Shown: one piece after another, positions 51,029-59,951 of the stretch | Layout of the letters: each line of letters begins with the position of its first letter | Numbering within the stretch: position 1 is the stretch's first letter | Assembly: GCF_947495205.1 (NCBI RefSeq) | Contig: NZ_CANLXV010000005.1 | Location: 124,001-188,000, forward strand | Reading direction: 5' to 3' | Length of the DNA: 64,000 bases | From: an uncultured Polaribacter sp. | GTDB taxonomy: Bacteria > Bacteroidota > Bacteroidia > Flavobacteriales > Flavobacteriaceae | The notes under the pieces: model-generated | What the model was told of the DNA's origin: nothing | The model's database searches: none | Seen by the model: the letters and a program-made list of their open reading frames with translations, nothing else | Position numbers and translations under genes: made by a program

Positions 51029-53020
51029 ATGAGCAACGCTAATAAAGATAATAAAAACAACAATAATGCACCAAAATTTAAATTCAATGCTTATTGGATT
51101 TATGGTGCTATATTTCTAGCACTAATAGGTTTTCAGTTTTTTAGTAGTGGCGATTTGGCTACCAAAAGCATTTCTAAAAACGAATTTAAAGAAGTTTTAA
51201 GAGATAATGATATTTCTAAAATAGTTGTTGTAAATAAAAACATTGCACAAATTTTTATAAAAGAAGAATCGCTTAAAAAAGCAAAATACCAAAAATTAAA
51301 GAACTCTGCTTTTTACAGACCAGGCTCTTCGTTATACGAATACAATTTTGGAGATTTACAAAATTTTGAAAATGATTTAGAAGAAGCCAGAAAAGAAAAT
51401 GAGCTTACTTTCGATTTAAAAAATGAAAATCAAACCAGTATGTTTGATACTATTTTAGGACTTTTACCTTTTATTATTTTAATTGCCATTTGGTTATTTT
51501 TTATGAGAAGAATGTCTGGTGGTGGCGCTGGTGCTGGTGGTGGTGGCCAAATTTTTAGCATTGGTAAATCTAAAGCAAAACTATTTGATAAAGACACCAA
51601 AGTAAAAACAACCTTTGCCAATGTAGCTGGTCTAGAAGGCGCAAAAGAAGAGGTTCAAGAAATTGTAGATTTCTTAAAAAACCCAGAAAAATATACCTCT
51701 TTAGGTGGTAAAATACCAAAAGGAGCTTTATTAGTTGGACCTCCAGGAACTGGTAAAACACTTTTAGCAAAAGCAGTTGCTGGTGAAGCAGGTGTACCTT
51801 TTTTCTCTCTTTCTGGTTCAGATTTTGTAGAAATGTTTGTAGGTGTTGGTGCTTCTAGAGTTAGAGATTTGTTTAAGCAAGCAGCGCAAAAATCTCCTTC
51901 TATTATTTTTATTGATGAAATTGATGCCATTGGTAGAGCAAGAGGTAAAAATAGCATGACTGGAGGGAATGATGAAAGAGAAAATACCTTAAACCAACTG
52001 TTAACAGAAATGGATGGTTTTGGTACAGATACCAATGTAATTGTTATTGCAGCAACAAACAGAGCAGATGTTTTAGATAGTGCATTAATGCGTGCAGGAC
52101 GTTTTGACAGACAAATTTATGTAGACTTACCTAACATTAATGAAAGAAAAGAAATTTTTGAAGTTCACATTAAACCTTTAAAGTTAGCAGATGATGTGAA
52201 ATTAGAATTTTTGGCACAACAAACTCCAGGATTTTCAGGAGCAGATATTGCAAATATGTGTAATGAATCTGCTTTAATTGCTGCAAGACAAAGCAAAAAA
52301 TCTATACATCATCAAGATTTTTTAGATGCTGTAGACAGAATTGTTGGTGGTTTAGAAAAGAAAAACAAGGTAATTACACCTAAAGAGAAAAAAGTTATAG
52401 CTTTTCATGAAGCTGGACATGCTACCATTAGTTGGATGTTAGAGCATGCAGCCCCATTGGTTAAAGTAACTATTGTACCTAGAGGCCAATCTTTAGGTGC
52501 TGCATGGTATTTACCGGCAGAAAGAATGATTGTTCAAACAGAACAAATGTTAGATGAAATGTGTGCTACTTTAGGAGGTAGAGCTGCAGAAAAAATTATT
52601 TTTAATAAGATTTCTACAGGAGCTTTAAGTGATTTAGAAAAAGTAACCAAACAAGCGAGAGCCATGGTTACTGTTTATGGTCTAAATGACGAAGTTGGTA
52701 ACATTACGTATTATGACTCGTCTGGAAACGACGCTTTTGTAAAGCCTTACAGTGATGATACTGCAAAAAAAATAGATTCAGAAATATCTAAAATGATAGA
52801 GTCTCAGTATGAAAGAGCTTTAGAAATTTTAGAACTAAATAAAGAAAAATTAACTACTTTAGCAGAACTTCTTCTAGAAAAAGAGGTGATTTTTAAGGAT
52901 GATTTACTTAAAATCTTTGGAAAAAGACCTTTTGAAGAATTAGACACAGAAATAAAACAAGAAGAAAAAATTGAAGAAGAAATAAGTATTCCAACAGTTC
53001 AAACAAAAACTGAAGAATAA
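51029..53020 (+). CDS. ftsH: ATP-dependent zinc metalloprotease FtsH
   Basis: This 663-residue inner-membrane AAA+ protease degrades unassembled or damaged membrane proteins and some soluble regulators. Two membrane segments (about residues 22-40 and 142-161) flank a periplasmic part. After a Gly-rich stretch (about residues 167-175) comes the AAA domain with Walker A GPPGTGKT (near 235), Walker B IIFIDEIDAIG and the SRH region. The zinc site is HEAGH (near 455). The C-terminus is acidic. It heads a string of lipid-related genes (cdsA, psd), notable because FtsH controls lipid balance in other bacteria. Confidence 0.97.
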   Translation: MSNANKDNKNNNNAPKFKFNAYWIYGAIFLALIGFQFFSSGDLATKSISKNEFKEVLRDNDISKIVVVNKNIAQIFIKEESLKKAKYQKLKNSAFYRPGSSLYEYNFGDLQNFENDLEEARKENELTFDLKNENQTSMFDTILGLLPFIILIAIWLFFMRRMSGGGAGAGGGGQIFSIGKSKAKLFDKDTKVKTTFANVAGLEGAKEEVQEIVDFLKNPEKYTSLGGKIPKGALLVGPPGTGKTLLAKAVAGEAGVPFFSLSGSDFVEMFVGVGASRVRDLFKQAAQKSPSIIFIDEIDAIGRARGKNSMTGGNDERENTLNQLLTEMDGFGTDTNVIVIAATNRADVLDSALMRAGRFDRQIYVDLPNINERKEIFEVHIKPLKLADDVKLEFLAQQTPGFSGADIANMCNESALIAARQSKKSIHHQDFLDAVDRIVGGLEKKNKVITPKEKKVIAFHEAGHATISWMLEHAAPLVKVTIVPRGQSLGAAWYLPAERMIVQTEQMLDEMCATLGGRAAEKIIFNKISTGALSDLEKVTKQARAMVTVYGLNDEVGNITYYDSSGNDAFVKPYSDDTAKKIDSEISKMIESQYERALEILELNKEKLTTLAELLLEKEVIFKDDLLKIFGKRPFEELDTEIKQEEKIEEEISIPTVQTKTEE

Positions 53021-53041
53021 TTAACACGCTTTAATTAATAA

Positions 53042-53626
53042 ATGAATTTTTTAAAAAAAATTTTTAGCATCCCTGTAAAAGAAACCAAAGAAATTCAAAA
53101 ACAGGAAGTAAACCTATCTCTTGATGACCTCTTTGTGCATAATTTTATAGAAAAAGGTGGTAAATTTTTATATTGTCAACAAAAAGTAGAAGTTAAAGAA
53201 AATCTAAATAAAATACTGTTAGAAAATAACTGGGAGGAGCTGCTGGTACTAAATAAAAACTTAACTACTTTTTTGAATACTAAAAAAGTAACAGTTCACA
53301 AGGAATTCACAAAAACAAAACCTGTATTTTCTTCTTGTGAGCATTTAATTGCAGATCATGGAGACATTTTATTCTCATCTAATCAATTAAAAAGTACTAA
53401 ACTTTCAGAACTCTCAGAAAACTTTATTGTATTTGCAAAAACAAGTCAGTTGGTTAAAAATACAGGCGAGGGATTAACAGGTATTAAAACAAATGCAGAA
53501 AATGCATTACCTACCAATATTTCATCAATAAAAAATTACACCACCATAAAAAGTGATGATAATTTTTTAAACTATGGCAATAACAACTCAAAAAACTTAT
53601 ATTTACTCCTTTTAGAAGATTTATAA
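53042..53626 (+). CDS. LUD domain protein
   Basis: This 194-residue protein matches the LUD (LutC/LutB-like) fold: CEHLIADHGDILFSS followed by KLSELSENFIVFAKTSQLV. LUD proteins occur in lactate utilisation complexes, but in Flavobacteriia a single short LUD protein often sits between ftsH and cdsA, where its role is unknown. There are no Fe-S motifs and no lutA or lutB nearby, so lactate metabolism is not supported. It lies 21 bases after ftsH and 1 base before cdsA. Confidence 0.82.
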   Translation: MNFLKKIFSIPVKETKEIQKQEVNLSLDDLFVHNFIEKGGKFLYCQQKVEVKENLNKILLENNWEELLVLNKNLTTFLNTKKVTVHKEFTKTKPVFSSCEHLIADHGDILFSSNQLKSTKLSELSENFIVFAKTSQLVKNTGEGLTGIKTNAENALPTNISSIKNYTTIKSDDNFLNYGNNNSKNLYLLLLEDL

Positions 53627-53627
53627 T

Positions 53628-54422
53628 ATGCGTAACCTTTTTAGAAGGAGTTTTTCTGGTATTGTGTATGTAGTGTTGTTTCTAGGTGCCATTCTTTTCT
53701 CTAAAGAATCTTACATTGGTTTGGTTGCTATTTTTGGCGTTATTGGTATCTGGGAATTTTCTAAAATGATAAATTTTAAAAGCATTATTCCTTATCTTCT
53801 TTTTTTAGCAACTGTATTTCTAATTTTAAAAAGACAAAACAGCTATCCTGTAATTGGTATATTAGTTATTAATTTACTTTCATCTATATATTTAATTTAT
53901 CAACTTATTTCAAAAAAAGAAATTTCTTTTAAAAATGATAAAACAAAATTGGGCCTAATTATTAGATATGTTATTTTCTCATTTTGTTTTTTAGTTTTAT
54001 TACCATTTAAAGGCGAAACTTATACACCACATATAATTATTGCTATTTTAATATTAATTTGGGTAAATGATAGTTTTGCATTTTTAGTGGGTAAAAATAT
54101 TGGTAAAAGAAAGCTTTTTGTAAGCATTTCTCCAAAAAAAACGCAAGAAGGCTTTATTGGGGGTTTTTTATTTGCACTAGTTGCAGCTTATTTTATTAGC
54201 CTTAGCTTTAAAGATTTCTCTTTAATTAATTGGTTAATCATAGCAACAATAGTATCTGTAATTGGCACTATAGGAGATTTAGTTGAATCTAAATTTAAAA
54301 GACAAGCTAATATTAAAGACAGTGGAAATATTATGCCTGGTCATGGCGGAATTTTAGATCGTTTAGATAGCTTGTTGTTTGCTGCACCATTTGTATATTT
54401 GTATATTAATTTTATAATTTAA
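53628..54422 (+). CDS. cdsA: Phosphatidate cytidylyltransferase
   Basis: This 264-residue membrane enzyme makes CDP-diacylglycerol, the branch point of phospholipid synthesis. It has about seven helices and the CDS signature near the C-terminus: GDLVESKFKR, then DSGNIMPGHGGILDRLDSL (S-x27-R-x3-D-R-x-D-type). An earlier segment KKTQEGFIGG is also conserved. The next gene, psd, uses a CDP-DAG-derived lipid, so the two are linked in one pathway. It starts 1 base after the LUD gene. Confidence 0.95.
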   Translation: MRNLFRRSFSGIVYVVLFLGAILFSKESYIGLVAIFGVIGIWEFSKMINFKSIIPYLLFLATVFLILKRQNSYPVIGILVINLLSSIYLIYQLISKKEISFKNDKTKLGLIIRYVIFSFCFLVLLPFKGETYTPHIIIAILILIWVNDSFAFLVGKNIGKRKLFVSISPKKTQEGFIGGFLFALVAAYFISLSFKDFSLINWLIIATIVSVIGTIGDLVESKFKRQANIKDSGNIMPGHGGILDRLDSLLFAAPFVYLYINFII

Positions 54423-54425
54423 AAA

Positions 54426-55082
54426 ATGATACGTTTTCATAAAGAAGGATATAAGATTATTGTTATTACTTTTGTAATAGCAATAAGCGCTATTTTATTA
54501 GCAGATCAATTTATAGACATTTTTTGGTTACAAAAAACCGTGCAAGTGTTGGTACTTCTTTTAGTTGTTACCGTACTTCAATTTTTTAGAAACCCTGCAA
54601 GAAAAACAATTCTTAATGAAAACACAATTGTAGCTCCAGTTGATGGTAAAGTTGTGGTTATTGAAGAGGTTGAAGAACCAGAATATTTTAAAGATAAAAG
54701 ACTACAAGTGTCTATATTTATGTCTCCAATTAATGTGCATGTTACCAGATATGCTATGAGTGGTATCGTAAAATACAGCAAATATCATCCAGGAAAATAT
54801 TTAGTAGCATGGCACCCAAAAGCCTCTACAGAAAATGAAAGAACCACAATTGTATTACAAAATAAATCTTTTGGAGATGTTTTGTATCGACAAATTGCAG
54901 GTGCTTTAGCAAAAAGAATTGTAAATTACGCTAAAGAAGGAGAACAAATCATTCAAGGTACAGATGCTGGTTTTATAAAATTTGGCTCTAGAGTAGATTT
55001 ATATTTTCCTTTAGGAACCACATTAAATGTAAAACTTGGCGATAAAGTAAAAGGGGGAACTCAAGTTATTGCTAAAAAATAA
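54426..55082 (+). CDS. psd: Phosphatidylserine decarboxylase, short form
   Basis: This 218-residue proenzyme makes phosphatidylethanolamine by decarboxylating phosphatidylserine. Two membrane helices (about residues 10-55) are followed by the catalytic part with IVAPVDGKVVVIEEV and SIFMSPINVHVTRY. The predicted self-cleavage site is Gly-Ser in IKFGSRVDLY, giving an alpha chain with a pyruvoyl group. The short form with a GS site differs from E. coli Psd (LGST, 322 residues). It starts 3 bases after cdsA. The phosphatidylserine synthase gene is not in view. Confidence 0.93.
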   Translation: MIRFHKEGYKIIVITFVIAISAILLADQFIDIFWLQKTVQVLVLLLVVTVLQFFRNPARKTILNENTIVAPVDGKVVVIEEVEEPEYFKDKRLQVSIFMSPINVHVTRYAMSGIVKYSKYHPGKYLVAWHPKASTENERTTIVLQNKSFGDVLYRQIAGALAKRIVNYAKEGEQIIQGTDAGFIKFGSRVDLYFPLGTTLNVKLGDKVKGGTQVIAKK

Positions 55083-55085
55083 ATT

Positions 55086-55352
55086 ATGTCCAATGATTTA
55101 GACATTACGTTTCAAAAAGCGTTTCAAGAAATATCTAATTTAAAAGAAGTTCTTGCGCCAGATGTAAAGTTAAAGTTTTATGCATATAATAAACAAGCAA
55201 ATTACGGCAGTAATTCAACTTTTACGGAAACTCCAGATCTTAAAGATGCATTTAAAATAAATGCTTGGATGCAACTAAAAGACATGTCTTCTGAAGAAGC
55301 AAAAAAAGAATATATAAAATTAGCAAACTTAATATTAAACACAAAAAAATAA
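55086..55352 (+). CDS. Acyl-CoA-binding protein
   Basis: This 88-residue protein is a complete ACBP domain: the FYAYNKQANYG block (consensus YxxYKQAT-G), then KINAWMQLKDMSSEEAKKEYI, which gives the four-helix fold that binds long-chain acyl-CoA. ACBPs are abundant in eukaryotes and scattered among bacteria, with Flavobacteriia among the known holders. It lies 3 bases after psd, so acyl-CoA supply for phospholipid synthesis is a sensible role, though inferred. Confidence 0.92.
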   Translation: MSNDLDITFQKAFQEISNLKEVLAPDVKLKFYAYNKQANYGSNSTFTETPDLKDAFKINAWMQLKDMSSEEAKKEYIKLANLILNTKK

Positions 55353-55356
55353 AAAC

Positions 55357-55962
55357 ATGAAAAAATTACTTTTATTACTTACTATGGTTAGTGTTGGATT
55401 TACTTCTTGCAAATCGGATAAAAAAAATGATAAGGCCTTAGAAAAAGAAACTGCAGCATTTTCTTTAGAAAAAGCTGAAAATGAAATAAACTTTACTGCT
55501 TATAAATTTACAGAAAAGAAAGGTGTTGGCGGAGCTTTTAGACAAGTAAAGATAACCTCTGGAGGTGCTGGAAATTCTATTAAAGAGGCTATTAATAATG
55601 CCGAATTCTCAATTCCTATTAGTAGCTTATTCACAAAAAATTCTGGTAGAGATTATAAAATTCAGAAATTCTTTTTTGGAATGATGAAAAACACAAAATT
55701 ACTTTCAGGTAAATTACAGTTAGAAAGCGATACCACAGGAAAAGCTACTATTGTAATGAACGGAGTAACAAATACAGTGCCTTTTTCATATACAATTGTT
55801 GACAATACTTTTGCAATGAGTGCAACTATGGATGTTAGTAATTGGAATGCATTAGATGCTTTAGCTTCTTTAAATAAAGTTTGCGAGACATTACATACAG
55901 GCGCAGATGGTGTTTCTAAAACATGGAGCGAAGTTGCATTAAACATAACTTCTAAATTTTAA
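55357..55962 (+). CDS. YceI family lipoprotein
   Basis: This 201-residue protein has a lipoprotein signal (GFTSC, cysteine near residue 18), a short Lys/Glu-rich linker and a YceI-like domain. The domain shows INFTAYKFTEKKGVGGAFR and a VSNWNALDALASLNKVC segment. It is quite unlike the two YceI copies at 1561 and 4744. As the last gene of the lipid operon (4 bases after ACBP) it could bind a lipid at the membrane face. The ligand is unknown. Confidence 0.88.
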   Translation: MKKLLLLLTMVSVGFTSCKSDKKNDKALEKETAAFSLEKAENEINFTAYKFTEKKGVGGAFRQVKITSGGAGNSIKEAINNAEFSIPISSLFTKNSGRDYKIQKFFFGMMKNTKLLSGKLQLESDTTGKATIVMNGVTNTVPFSYTIVDNTFAMSATMDVSNWNALDALASLNKVCETLHTGADGVSKTWSEVALNITSKF

Positions 55963-55990
55963 TTTTTTGTAACAACAAAAAATAGGTATT

Positions 55991-56024
55991 AAGCTATCAA
56001 CTTAAAAGTTGGTAGCTTTTTTTT
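55991..56024 (+). terminator. Terminator of the rsfS-YceI operon
   Basis: A 13-bp stem (55991-56003 with 56006-56018, one T-G pair) is followed by a T-run to 56024. Confidence 0.88.
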
Positions 56025-56195
56025 ATGGCGAAACTTGTCTTAACAGTAGCTTTAAAATCATTAGTTTTCTTTGTACAAAAGACAAAATAAAATAAATAGC
56101 AGGAGCATAAAAAGATGCAATTGCATCTATATTTCTTGAAAGTTTTCATCAAAAGAATTAAAAGACAAATCTTTAAAGATTTGTCTTTTTTTATA
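56025..56195 (+). other. Intergenic stretch with two hairpins; possible small transcript
   Basis: After the operon terminator this 170-base gap holds a 16-base perfect palindrome (56113-56128) and a second strong + strand terminator: a 28-base palindrome at 56161-56188 followed by a T-run to 56190 or so. The second T-run points along the + strand, so it seems to end a + strand RNA begun after 56024. TTTCTTTG near 56065-56080 is a loose -7-like match. No convincing reading frame is present. The palindrome may also serve the convergent TIGR01777 gene. Confidence 0.4.
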
Positions 56196-57063
56196 AGTTT
56201 TGTAAAGCTTCTTTTAAATTAGCGTATTTGAATTGGTAATTATCACTTATTTTTTTGGAAGACAATCTACTTCCTTCTAATAATATTATCGCCAATTCAC
56301 CAAAAATCAATTTTAACAAAAAACCTGGAACTGGTAATGGTAAAAATGGTCTTTTAATTACTGATGCTAGTATTTTAGAAAAGGTTTTACTTGTATGATA
56401 TTCTGGCGCAACAGTATTGTAAACTCCGGCTAACTCCTCTTCTACCGCTTTTATGTAAATACCACAAAGGTCGTCTATATGAATCCAAGCCATATATTGA
56501 TTGCCAGAGCCTAAAGGAGAAATTATTGGAGTTTTCATTTTTTCTAAAGCGCCACCTGTTTTAGACAATACTATACCTGTTCGTAAAATTGTTACTGGTA
56601 TTTGTAATTCAGAAAATTGATGTGCAGCTTGTTCCCACTTCACACAAACATCACCTAAAAAATCTTTACCTGCATTATCACTTTCTGTATAAATATCAGT
56701 TGTAGTTTTAGCTCCATAAAAATTACTACCTGAAGCAGAAATAAATCCTTTTAAAGGAATTTTATTTTCTTTTACTTTTTGAAATAATAAATTAGCAGTT
56801 TCTACTCTACTATCTATTATTATTTTTTTACGATCCTCTGTCCATCTTTTATCTGCAATACCTGCTCCTGCTAAATGAATAATATAATCTATATTTTCTA
56901 ACGCTTTTACATCAATATAACGCTTAGAAACGTCCCACTTATATTCATTTTTTGCATCTGGGTTTCTAGTAAGAATTCTAACTTCATGTTTTCTATCTGT
57001 TAACAATTGTGTTAAACGTGTGCCTACTAAACCAGTACCTCCTGTAATTAATATTTTTGCCAT
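56191..57063 (-). CDS. TIGR01777 family SDR oxidoreductase
   Basis: This 290-residue NAD(P)-binding protein is an extended short-chain dehydrogenase-like protein of the TIGR01777 (YfcH/SULA-like) type. It opens with ITGGTGLVGTRLTQLL and has IIHLAGAGIADKRW, SASGSNFYGAK and the C-terminal DUF1731-like segment (VPGFLLKLIFGELA, then LLEGSRLSSKKI). The substrate is unknown. A cell-division role was reported for one relative (SulA-like in cyanobacteria), but I would not carry it over. It is convergent to the lipid operon. Confidence 0.93.
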   Translation of the reverse strand: MAKILITGGTGLVGTRLTQLLTDRKHEVRILTRNPDAKNEYKWDVSKRYIDVKALENIDYIIHLAGAGIADKRWTEDRKKIIIDSRVETANLLFQKVKENKIPLKGFISASGSNFYGAKTTTDIYTESDNAGKDFLGDVCVKWEQAAHQFSELQIPVTILRTGIVLSKTGGALEKMKTPIISPLGSGNQYMAWIHIDDLCGIYIKAVEEELAGVYNTVAPEYHTSKTFSKILASVIKRPFLPLPVPGFLLKLIFGELAIILLEGSRLSSKKISDNYQFKYANLKEALQNL

Positions 57064-57077
57064 AGTGTAAAGATAAA

Positions 57078-57105
57078 AAACCGTAATCTATAAAGATTAC
57101 GGTTT
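57078..57105 (-). terminator. Terminator of the metalloprotease gene
   Basis: A perfect 12-bp stem (57078-57089 with 57094-57105) with a 4-base loop has an A-run on its left (a T-run on the minus strand), 28 bases past the protease stop codon. Confidence 0.9.
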
Positions 57106-57132
57106 CACTTAAAAATAAGTTAAGAAAAAATG

Positions 57133-59757
57133 CTATTTAATTTCTTTTAAAGCATTTGTAATTAAAGTTTTTAAATGCGCTTTGTGTGCTTTTGTAGCTA
57201 TATTACCTCTGTTATTACTAACCCACTTCTTAATAGTATCTAAATTATAGATAGCCATAGATTTTGCTGCAACAGAATATCTACTACTTGTTCTTCCTGT
57301 AATAAAACTTATTAAACCTTTGGCATAGGCTGCCTGTAAATTTTGTCTAAAAGAGTTTACACTTCCATAAATATCTTGTTTAAAAATGGCATTATTTAAA
57401 TCTGTCATAAATGTGGCTAACTTATATTCATTGCCATATAATGCAGAATTTGTAATTCTTTGTAAAGTGTTTGGATGCATAATATGCGCTAAAACTCTAG
57501 TTTGATAACTTAAAACTTGTTCGTGAATTTTAGGATCTTCTGGCCCACCAAAGAAATTGTAACCTCTTCTTTGTCTTGCCAAATAATTGTATAAATCTTT
57601 TGGCGCAGTAAAAGCGTCTGGCGCAAAAACATACTTTTTTAACGCATTCATTGCTCTTTTTTGATCTGTTAAACTTACAGGTGTATAAGGTTGTGTTGCT
57701 CCTTTTTGGTTTGGTTGCGCCCTATCTACATAAACGCCACCAATAAATCTAGAAATAACGCCTGCAGCAGTTGCAGATTGTCCGCTTAAAATATAATAAG
57801 CTTGCCTTAATTGCTCATAAGATTCTCCTTTATTTACAAAACGAGATTTTATATCTTTCATCATTTTATTCACCAATTCAATTCTATCTACAGAATATCC
57901 TATTTGGTCGTTAGACAAATCTCCAATCATAACTCTTGGATCTATTGCTTTACCTGGAGCACGCATATCATCTGCATCATTACCAAAAATTAATTGTGGT
58001 TCTGTAGATCTTTCTAATAATGCGTTCTTTTCTTCTTCAGTATTAAAAGGTGTGTAACCAAATTGAATAGCCCAAATATCATAAGGACCAACAGCCATAT
58101 CATAATATTGTCCTTGTTTGCTTCTATCTGTTGTTAAATTAATGCCTGCATAATCCATTACAGAACCTGTTAACGCTTTGCCTTTAATAAAATTAGCATC
58201 TGCCAATTGCTCTGGAGAAAATAATTGACTCGCCTTCATGTTATGATTCAATCCTAATGTATGACCTACTTCATGCATTATTAAAGATTTCATTCCTTCT
58301 TTTTTCATGCCTTCCATTTCTAGATCTGAAGCGCCTGCAGCAGCCAAAACTGTTTGACCAAATAAAGTGTTTTCATGCATTAAATGCCCTTTAGAGCAAT
58401 ACATATGATTTTCTTTATTTTCAAAAAACTTGTTTTGTTCTTCCTCTTCCGTTAAAATATTTAAACTTAAAGCAGCAGCATTATTAAAAATTCTGTCGTA
58501 ATAAACACGGTTTGTAAAGTGTACATATTCCAACATAATATCAGCCCCTAAAATCTCACCAGTTCTTGGGTTTACAAAACTTGGTCCATAACCGCCAAAA
58601 GGAGGGTTTGGAGAAGAAGTCCATCTTAAAACATTGTAACGCACATCTCCAGCATCCCAAGTAGCAGTATCTGACTGTACTTTTACCTCCATTGCATTTT
58701 TAAAACCTGCTTTTTCAAAGGCTTTATTCCATGCTAAAACTCCTTCTTTAATGGTTTCTCTAAACTCAAAAGGCGTTGTATTTTCTATCCACCAAGTTAT
58801 GGGTTTAACAGGTTCAGATATTGCCAAACTAGAATCTTTCTTTACCAATTTCCAACGGTGAATAAAATCTCTATAATTTACAACATCTGTAGAAGTCATA
58901 TCATTGGTTTCTGTAGTAAAAAAACCAACTCTAGCGTCATCTAACCTTGTTTTATAATCGTCTTTTGGCATCTTCATAAATGTATGAAATACTTTAACGG
59001 AAACCCCTTTATTATTTGCAATTGCTTTTCCTGCTCCACCTCTTGCAGATGAATTACTAAATACATATTCTGTTTTTATATTTGTATTTTCTGGGTAATT
59101 TTTTATTTCTTCGATTTTAGATTTACCTTTATCTAATCTACCCAAAGAAAAACCAAAAAGAAGTTGACCAAAAGATCTAGGTCTTTTAATTGTTGTAAAA
59201 GTCTCAGATAAAAATAAACCGTCTGCGGCTATTAAATATTCTCCTGTTTTCTCATCTTCTGCCAAAATCTTTCCAGAAGTAATTACGGCATCACTTGTAT
59301 TAGCTTTTGCAGATTTTGAAATAGGGTTTTTCTTATCAAAATAAAAAGCCATATTAGGAAATACAAATTCTAACCGATTAAAATATTTTTGAACATTAAA
59401 CACAGAAGAACCTTTGTAAGAACCTCTAAATTGACCAGCCTCTGTAACACCATCTGCAATTTGAGAAAAATAAATAAAATCTTTATTGAGTTGCTCTTTT
59501 TTTATAATTAATTGAAGACCGCCTGTTACAGTATCTTGATAAACCGTAAATAAACCTGCTATTTTTTTACTACTTTTAGTTAAGTCTTTTATTGATTTGC
59601 CTTTCTTTTTAGGTTTTGTTTTTTTAGTTGGCGTTTTTATAATTTCTTCCTTTTTCTTTTTCCAAAATTGTGCGTTTGTCTCTTGAACTCCTATAAACAT
59701 TACAGAAATAAACAAAACATAAATTAGTTTCACAGATTTTAATTGATTCATTTTCAT
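57133..59757 (-). CDS. Secreted zinc metalloprotease (DUF5117/DUF4953 type)
   Basis: This 874-residue protein has a signal peptide (to about residue 29, ending TNAQ), a basic Lys/Thr-rich stretch (about 33-62), a DUF5118/DUF5117-type domain (about 70-330) and a metallopeptidase domain with the extended zinc motif HEVGHTLGLNH (near residues 494-504), followed by SVMDYAGINL as the Met-turn. This places it with metzincin-like peptidases common in Bacteroidota. The C-terminal 250 residues are helical. Substrates are unknown. It forms its own transcription unit. Confidence 0.92.
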   Translation of the reverse strand: MKMNQLKSVKLIYVLFISVMFIGVQETNAQFWKKKKEEIIKTPTKKTKPKKKGKSIKDLTKSSKKIAGLFTVYQDTVTGGLQLIIKKEQLNKDFIYFSQIADGVTEAGQFRGSYKGSSVFNVQKYFNRLEFVFPNMAFYFDKKNPISKSAKANTSDAVITSGKILAEDEKTGEYLIAADGLFLSETFTTIKRPRSFGQLLFGFSLGRLDKGKSKIEEIKNYPENTNIKTEYVFSNSSARGGAGKAIANNKGVSVKVFHTFMKMPKDDYKTRLDDARVGFFTTETNDMTSTDVVNYRDFIHRWKLVKKDSSLAISEPVKPITWWIENTTPFEFRETIKEGVLAWNKAFEKAGFKNAMEVKVQSDTATWDAGDVRYNVLRWTSSPNPPFGGYGPSFVNPRTGEILGADIMLEYVHFTNRVYYDRIFNNAAALSLNILTEEEEQNKFFENKENHMYCSKGHLMHENTLFGQTVLAAAGASDLEMEGMKKEGMKSLIMHEVGHTLGLNHNMKASQLFSPEQLADANFIKGKALTGSVMDYAGINLTTDRSKQGQYYDMAVGPYDIWAIQFGYTPFNTEEEKNALLERSTEPQLIFGNDADDMRAPGKAIDPRVMIGDLSNDQIGYSVDRIELVNKMMKDIKSRFVNKGESYEQLRQAYYILSGQSATAAGVISRFIGGVYVDRAQPNQKGATQPYTPVSLTDQKRAMNALKKYVFAPDAFTAPKDLYNYLARQRRGYNFFGGPEDPKIHEQVLSYQTRVLAHIMHPNTLQRITNSALYGNEYKLATFMTDLNNAIFKQDIYGSVNSFRQNLQAAYAKGLISFITGRTSSRYSVAAKSMAIYNLDTIKKWVSNNRGNIATKAHKAHLKTLITNALKEIK

Positions 59758-59951
59758 TGTAGTTGTATGGTTATTTAATTTTTTGGAAAAATAAATATAG
59801 TCCTTTAAGTTCTTGTTAATATTATAATAAAATTGTAAAAAAAGTGGAATTAATAAGAAATAACTGCAAAAATTGAAGAAACAATAAAGCGAAATATTAA
59901 AGCTATGTTAATCTTTTTAATGCTTTCTAATTAAGCCGTATTTTTAGGGTG

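Noticed and set aside
53042..53626. LutC of a lactate utilisation operon
   Set aside because: No LutA or LutB partner and no Fe-S motifs; the gene sits in a lipid operon.
56115..56222. A 35-codon open frame in the gap before the TIGR01777 gene
   Set aside because: It runs through the terminator hairpin and into the neighbouring gene, with no family pattern.
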